Source: Pseudovibrio ascidiaceicola
GTDB lineage: Bacteria > Pseudomonadota > Alphaproteobacteria > Rhizobiales > Stappiaceae
NCBI RefSeq assembly: GCF_900114245.1
Contig: NZ_FOSK01000005.1
Coordinates: 186,001-250,000 of the forward strand
Direction: 5' to 3'
Length of the DNA: 64,000 bases
The translations under genes and the position numbers were made by a program. The notes beneath the pieces are model-generated. The model was not told the origin of the DNA and did not search any database. It worked only from the letters and a program-made list of their open reading frames with translations. Below are positions 61,740 to 64,000 of the stretch, piece after piece (positions within the stretch are counted from its first letter, which is position 1; every line of letters begins with the position of its first letter).

Positions 61740-62441
61740 TTAACAGCAAGCGCCCGTCTTACAGACGTCCACCTTTGGGGAGTCGCAGCACTTTCCAGAC
61801 CCCAGATAGGTCTGATCGGAGAGATAAAACTCAACGAACAGCTTTTCGAAGTCTTCAGAAACGGACTTTTCTGCCAGACCAGTTTCCAACAGACGTTTCT
61901 GCCATGCCTTCACAGTAGGAAAGCCTTTTAGGAAGTCATAGCCAGCATGACGCGCGATGATGTTGGCACGATGCAACAATGGCAGCCATGCCATATCGAC
62001 GTTGCCGATCTGCGCGCCAGAGAAGAAGCCCTCGCCTGAAAGCTGCTGCTCAGCGTTGCCAAACAAAGCGCTCAGCTTCTCAGCACGCTCTTCCAGCGTT
62101 GCCTTGTCATGGCTGCGCATGGTGCTGCACTGAACCAGATAGTTCTTGGCGGCCTGATAGCTCCATGCCCGCTCAATCGCCTTCTGCTCTGGTGAGAGTC
62201 CTGGGTGCATTGGCGGTGCTATTTCGTCGATGTATTCAACAATGGCGTCAGACTCAAAGAGCGCAGTGCCGTTCTCGGTGATTAGAACTGGCACCTGTCC
62301 GTTTGGAGAGACGTCCAGAAACCAATCTGGCTTGTCCTTCAGGCTGATGTAATCGATCTGGTAAGGCATCTGCTTCGCTTCAAGCATGGCCGTAACACGC
62401 TGGACGAAGGGGCAGATTTTATAGCTGATGATTTTGAGCAT
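61740..62441 (-). CDS. Glutathione S-transferase family protein with Cys-rich tail
   Basis: 233 residues. The thioredoxin-like N-terminus has a CPFVQRV active site (ISYKICPFVQRVTAMLEAKQ) as in omega/beta-type GSTs, and ESDAIVEYIDEIAPP for glutathione. A helical domain follows. The last 18 residues, KCCDSPKVDVCKTGACC, add five cysteines not usual in GSTs and could bind metal or form mixed disulfides. It lies downstream of the SigZ-type sigma gene, whose own tail is also Cys-rich. Confidence 0.85.
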   Translation of the reverse strand: MLKIISYKICPFVQRVTAMLEAKQMPYQIDYISLKDKPDWFLDVSPNGQVPVLITENGTALFESDAIVEYIDEIAPPMHPGLSPEQKAIERAWSYQAAKNYLVQCSTMRSHDKATLEERAEKLSALFGNAEQQLSGEGFFSGAQIGNVDMAWLPLLHRANIIARHAGYDFLKGFPTVKAWQKRLLETGLAEKSVSEDFEKLFVEFYLSDQTYLGSGKCCDSPKVDVCKTGACC

Positions 62442-62558
62442 CTTAGTGTCCTCATTTAGTTTCGCTTGTTAGACGGGCGAGGACAGAAAAAGACGAAATA
62501 AAATCCAAGACAGACTGATTTTAGGAAGCTCACGGTCTGTTTGGATTTACTTTTGCCT

Positions 62559-62603
62559 GCGTATTCTTATCGGAAAACCAGTGTCCGCTTTTCGGGAATA
62601 CGC
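62559..62603. repeat. GCGTATTC palindromic element
   Basis: Arms GCGTATTC/GGAATACGC with inner GGAAAA/TTTTC pairing, two bases beyond the sigma factor stop. Same type as at 2614-2657 and 37316-37358. It may act as a terminator. Confidence 0.6.
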
Positions 62604-62604
62604 C

Positions 62605-63147
62605 CTAGCAACTTTTACAACTATCAGATTTTTCTTGATAATCTGCGACACGGCCTTTGGTGTCCAGGGTCATCTTGCAGCAGTCGTCATAGAGTTTGCG
62701 CATTTCACTGCGGCTTTTCTGGACGCGGGATTTCAGCGTGGAATAGCTGATGCCCATTTCTGCGGCCAGTTCCTTTTGTGAGATGCCATCCAGGTCAATG
62801 CGCGTCAGAAGCTGCGCGCTGTCATCCGGTAAGGAGGCAATGAACGGACGAATGCAAACTGCCAAATCCTGCTCAATGCTGGCAGCGTCTTGTTTGTGCC
62901 AATCTTCCGCCGCGGAGGTGTCACTGCGCGTGGCGTTCTTGCGATAATGGTCAATGATCGCGTTGTTGGCCACCTGAAACAGCCAGGATTTGAGCGCGGT
63001 CTGGTCTTTCAGCTCACTGCGCTTTTCAAACGTCTTGATCAAAATATCCTGCAACAGGTCGTCTACATCCGCCGGATTGCTCAGCTTTGAATGCAGAAAG
63101 GCTTTAAGCGCCGCACGATACTCCTGCCAGATCTGTTCAAGTGTCAT
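62605..63147 (-). CDS. sigZ: SigZ-type RNA polymerase sigma factor
   Basis: 180 residues. Region 2 (LSNPADVDDLLQDILIKTFE; SWLFQVANNAIIDHYRK) and region 4 (DGISQKELAAEMGISYSTLK) are those of an ECF/SigZ sigma factor. The C-terminal tail CCKMTLDTKGRVADY...DSCKSC with paired cysteines is a SigZ feature and may respond to metal or redox state. The ATG of MTLEQIWQEYR is taken over one five codons upstream. The GST gene with its Cys-rich tail follows about 160 bases downstream and is a candidate target. Confidence 0.88.
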   Translation of the reverse strand: MTLEQIWQEYRAALKAFLHSKLSNPADVDDLLQDILIKTFEKRSELKDQTALKSWLFQVANNAIIDHYRKNATRSDTSAAEDWHKQDAASIEQDLAVCIRPFIASLPDDSAQLLTRIDLDGISQKELAAEMGISYSTLKSRVQKSRSEMRKLYDDCCKMTLDTKGRVADYQEKSDSCKSC

Positions 63148-63210
63148 GTCTAGCCCCTGCATCTCGTTCTGGTCGAAAACGTGGGAGGTGGAACACGCTC
63201 TGTCAAGACA

Positions 63211-63242
63211 AGAGCCCGCAAACGGTTATGTTTGCAGGCTCT
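63211..63242. terminator. Strong hairpin between korB and sigZ
   Basis: AGAGCCCGCAAAC and GTTTGCAGGCTCT pair over 13 bases with one mismatch around six loop bases. It lies beyond the korB stop on the minus strand. Confidence 0.75.
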
Positions 63243-63268
63243 TTCCGGTTTTGAACGTGAAGAACGCG

Positions 63269-64000
63269 TTAAGCCGCGTCTTCGCCAACATCCCATGTTT
63301 CTGATGCGCGCAGGGTTGCAGAAAGGTGAATGAGTTTTTCGTTCATGCTCAGTGGTTTTTCTGGCAGGCCTATGCGGCTGGCGGCGCCGAATTCGGTGGC
63401 TTGTTCGCGGAACAGGATGCCGAGGACGGTTGGCTCGCCGTCTTTCTCACCAAGCTCTGCCAGAGCGACGGCCAGTGCGTGGTTGGTTTCATCATGGACC
63501 AGCAGGTCTGCTTCGGTCACGCCGTCTGCTTCCAATGAAACGATATCCAGCACGAACCCGCCGGGTTTTACGCGAATGCCTTTGTCTTTATTGACGCCAA
63601 ACACCATGGGCTGACCATGCTCGACGACAATGGTGTGGTCTGGACCCTGTTTCTTGTCCTTCAGGTGATCAAACACACCGTCGTTGAAAATCACGCAGTT
63701 CTGCAGCACTTCCACAAAGGCGGTGCCGTCGAAGTCGCGGGCTGCTTGCAAAATGGGGCCGAGCACTTTGGCCTGCGTGTCAATGCTGCGGGCGATGAAC
63801 TTGGAGCCTGCCCCGATGGCAAAGCGAGCCGGGTTGAGCGGCATTTCCACTGTGCCGCCCGGAGAGCTTGGCGTGCGCATGCCTTTTTGTGAGGTTGGGG
63901 AGTATTGGCCCTTGGTCAGGCCGTAAATCTGGTTGTTGAACAGCACTATCTGCATATCCAGATTTCGGCGCAGCGCGTGAAGCAGATGGTTGCCGCCGAT
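63269..64000 (-). CDS. korB: 2-oxoacid:ferredoxin oxidoreductase subunit beta, partial (5' end outside window)
   Basis: C-terminal 243 residues of the thiamine-diphosphate-binding beta subunit. IGGNHLLHALRRNLDMQIVL and FNNQIYGLTKGQYSPTS are the TPP-site and following signature of KorB/PorB-type enzymes that turn 2-oxoglutarate or a similar oxoacid plus CoA into acyl-CoA and reduced ferredoxin. The frame is open through base 64000, so the start lies outside the window. A terminator-like hairpin follows. Confidence 0.9.
   Translation of the reverse strand: MGGNHLLHALRRNLDMQIVLFNNQIYGLTKGQYSPTSQKGMRTPSSPGGTVEMPLNPARFAIGAGSKFIARSIDTQAKVLGPILQAARDFDGTAFVEVLQNCVIFNDGVFDHLKDKKQGPDHTIVVEHGQPMVFGVNKDKGIRVKPGGFVLDIVSLEADGVTEADLLVHDETNHALAVALAELGEKDGEPTVLGILFREQATEFGAASRIGLPEKPLSMNEKLIHLSATLRASETWDVGEDAA

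Noticed and set aside
1-64000. CRISPR arrays, insertion sequences, prophage genes, rRNA
   Set aside because: I looked for regularly spaced repeats, transposase motifs and conserved rRNA stretches and saw none.

Overview
The window looks like chromosomal DNA of a heterotrophic, probably marine alphaproteobacterium. Medium GC, dense divergent operons, three TRAP-type uptake loci, many LysR-type regulators, a homogentisate branch and PntAB all fit a Pseudovibrio/Stappiaceae-type genome. The genus is a guess from gene content, not a database match. I see no rRNA, tRNA, transposase, CRISPR array or prophage gene. The window opens inside an MBL-fold hydrolase gene (3' end missing) and closes inside a 2-oxoacid:ferredoxin oxidoreductase beta gene (5' end missing).

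Layout. 1-3.3 kb: end of tyrosine/phenylalanine catabolism (MBL protein, fumarylacetoacetase, MarR regulator, maleylacetoacetate isomerase). 3.7-11.2 kb: five-gene Dpp/Opp-type ABC importer plus an aminopeptidase P, a peptide uptake and cleavage operon. 11.2-20.2 kb: a TRAP transporter joined to an N-formylglutamate-amidohydrolase-like enzyme, a glutamine-synthetase-like ligase, an aldehyde dehydrogenase and an iron alcohol dehydrogenase, with a divergent RpiR regulator; I read this as a possible gamma-glutamylation route for an amino alcohol or amine. 20.2-22.3 kb: TDT-family exporter and divergent LysR regulator. 22.5-25.6 kb: FeaR-like AraC regulator and a periplasmic copper amine oxidase, followed by a DJ-1/PfpI protein. 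26.4-29.1 kb: two-component system with an Asp/His-rich secreted protein. 29.3-37.3 kb: TetR regulator, then a RidA / HcnABC-like (opine-oxidase-type) dehydrogenase / TRAP operon controlled by a divergent LysR. 37.4-40.1 kb: small stress-type operon (PNPOx, NTF2-like, AhpD-like) with its LysR. 40.2-43.9 kb: tightly coupled trio of stand-alone adenylation enzyme, membrane flavoprotein of TmpA type and crotonase. 44-46.4 kb: DUF6502/DUF5666 pair and a small secreted protein. 46.5-49.4 kb: pntAB. 49.4-51 kb: long intergenic region with structured DNA and two related tiny membrane proteins. 51.1-52.7 kb: beta-propeller protein with a type I secretion-like tail. 52.9-58.5 kb: second RidA/FAD-oxidase pair, orphan TRAP binding protein, pentapeptide-repeat protein and a LuxR-type regulator. 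58.7-64 kb: NnrS, DUF930 and DUF1566 proteins, GST with Cys-rich tail, SigZ-type sigma factor, and the partial KorB.

The common theme is scavenging of nitrogen-containing organics (peptides, amines, amino-acid-like compounds): uptake system, oxidase or ligase, RidA to clear reactive imines, and a local regulator. A ten-base motif, GATATATCAG or its complement, occurs five times, all between genes at four places (3.6, 54.4, 57.3 and 58.7 kb), and may define a small regulon.

All family names rest on reading the translated sequences from memory of those families; no search was run.
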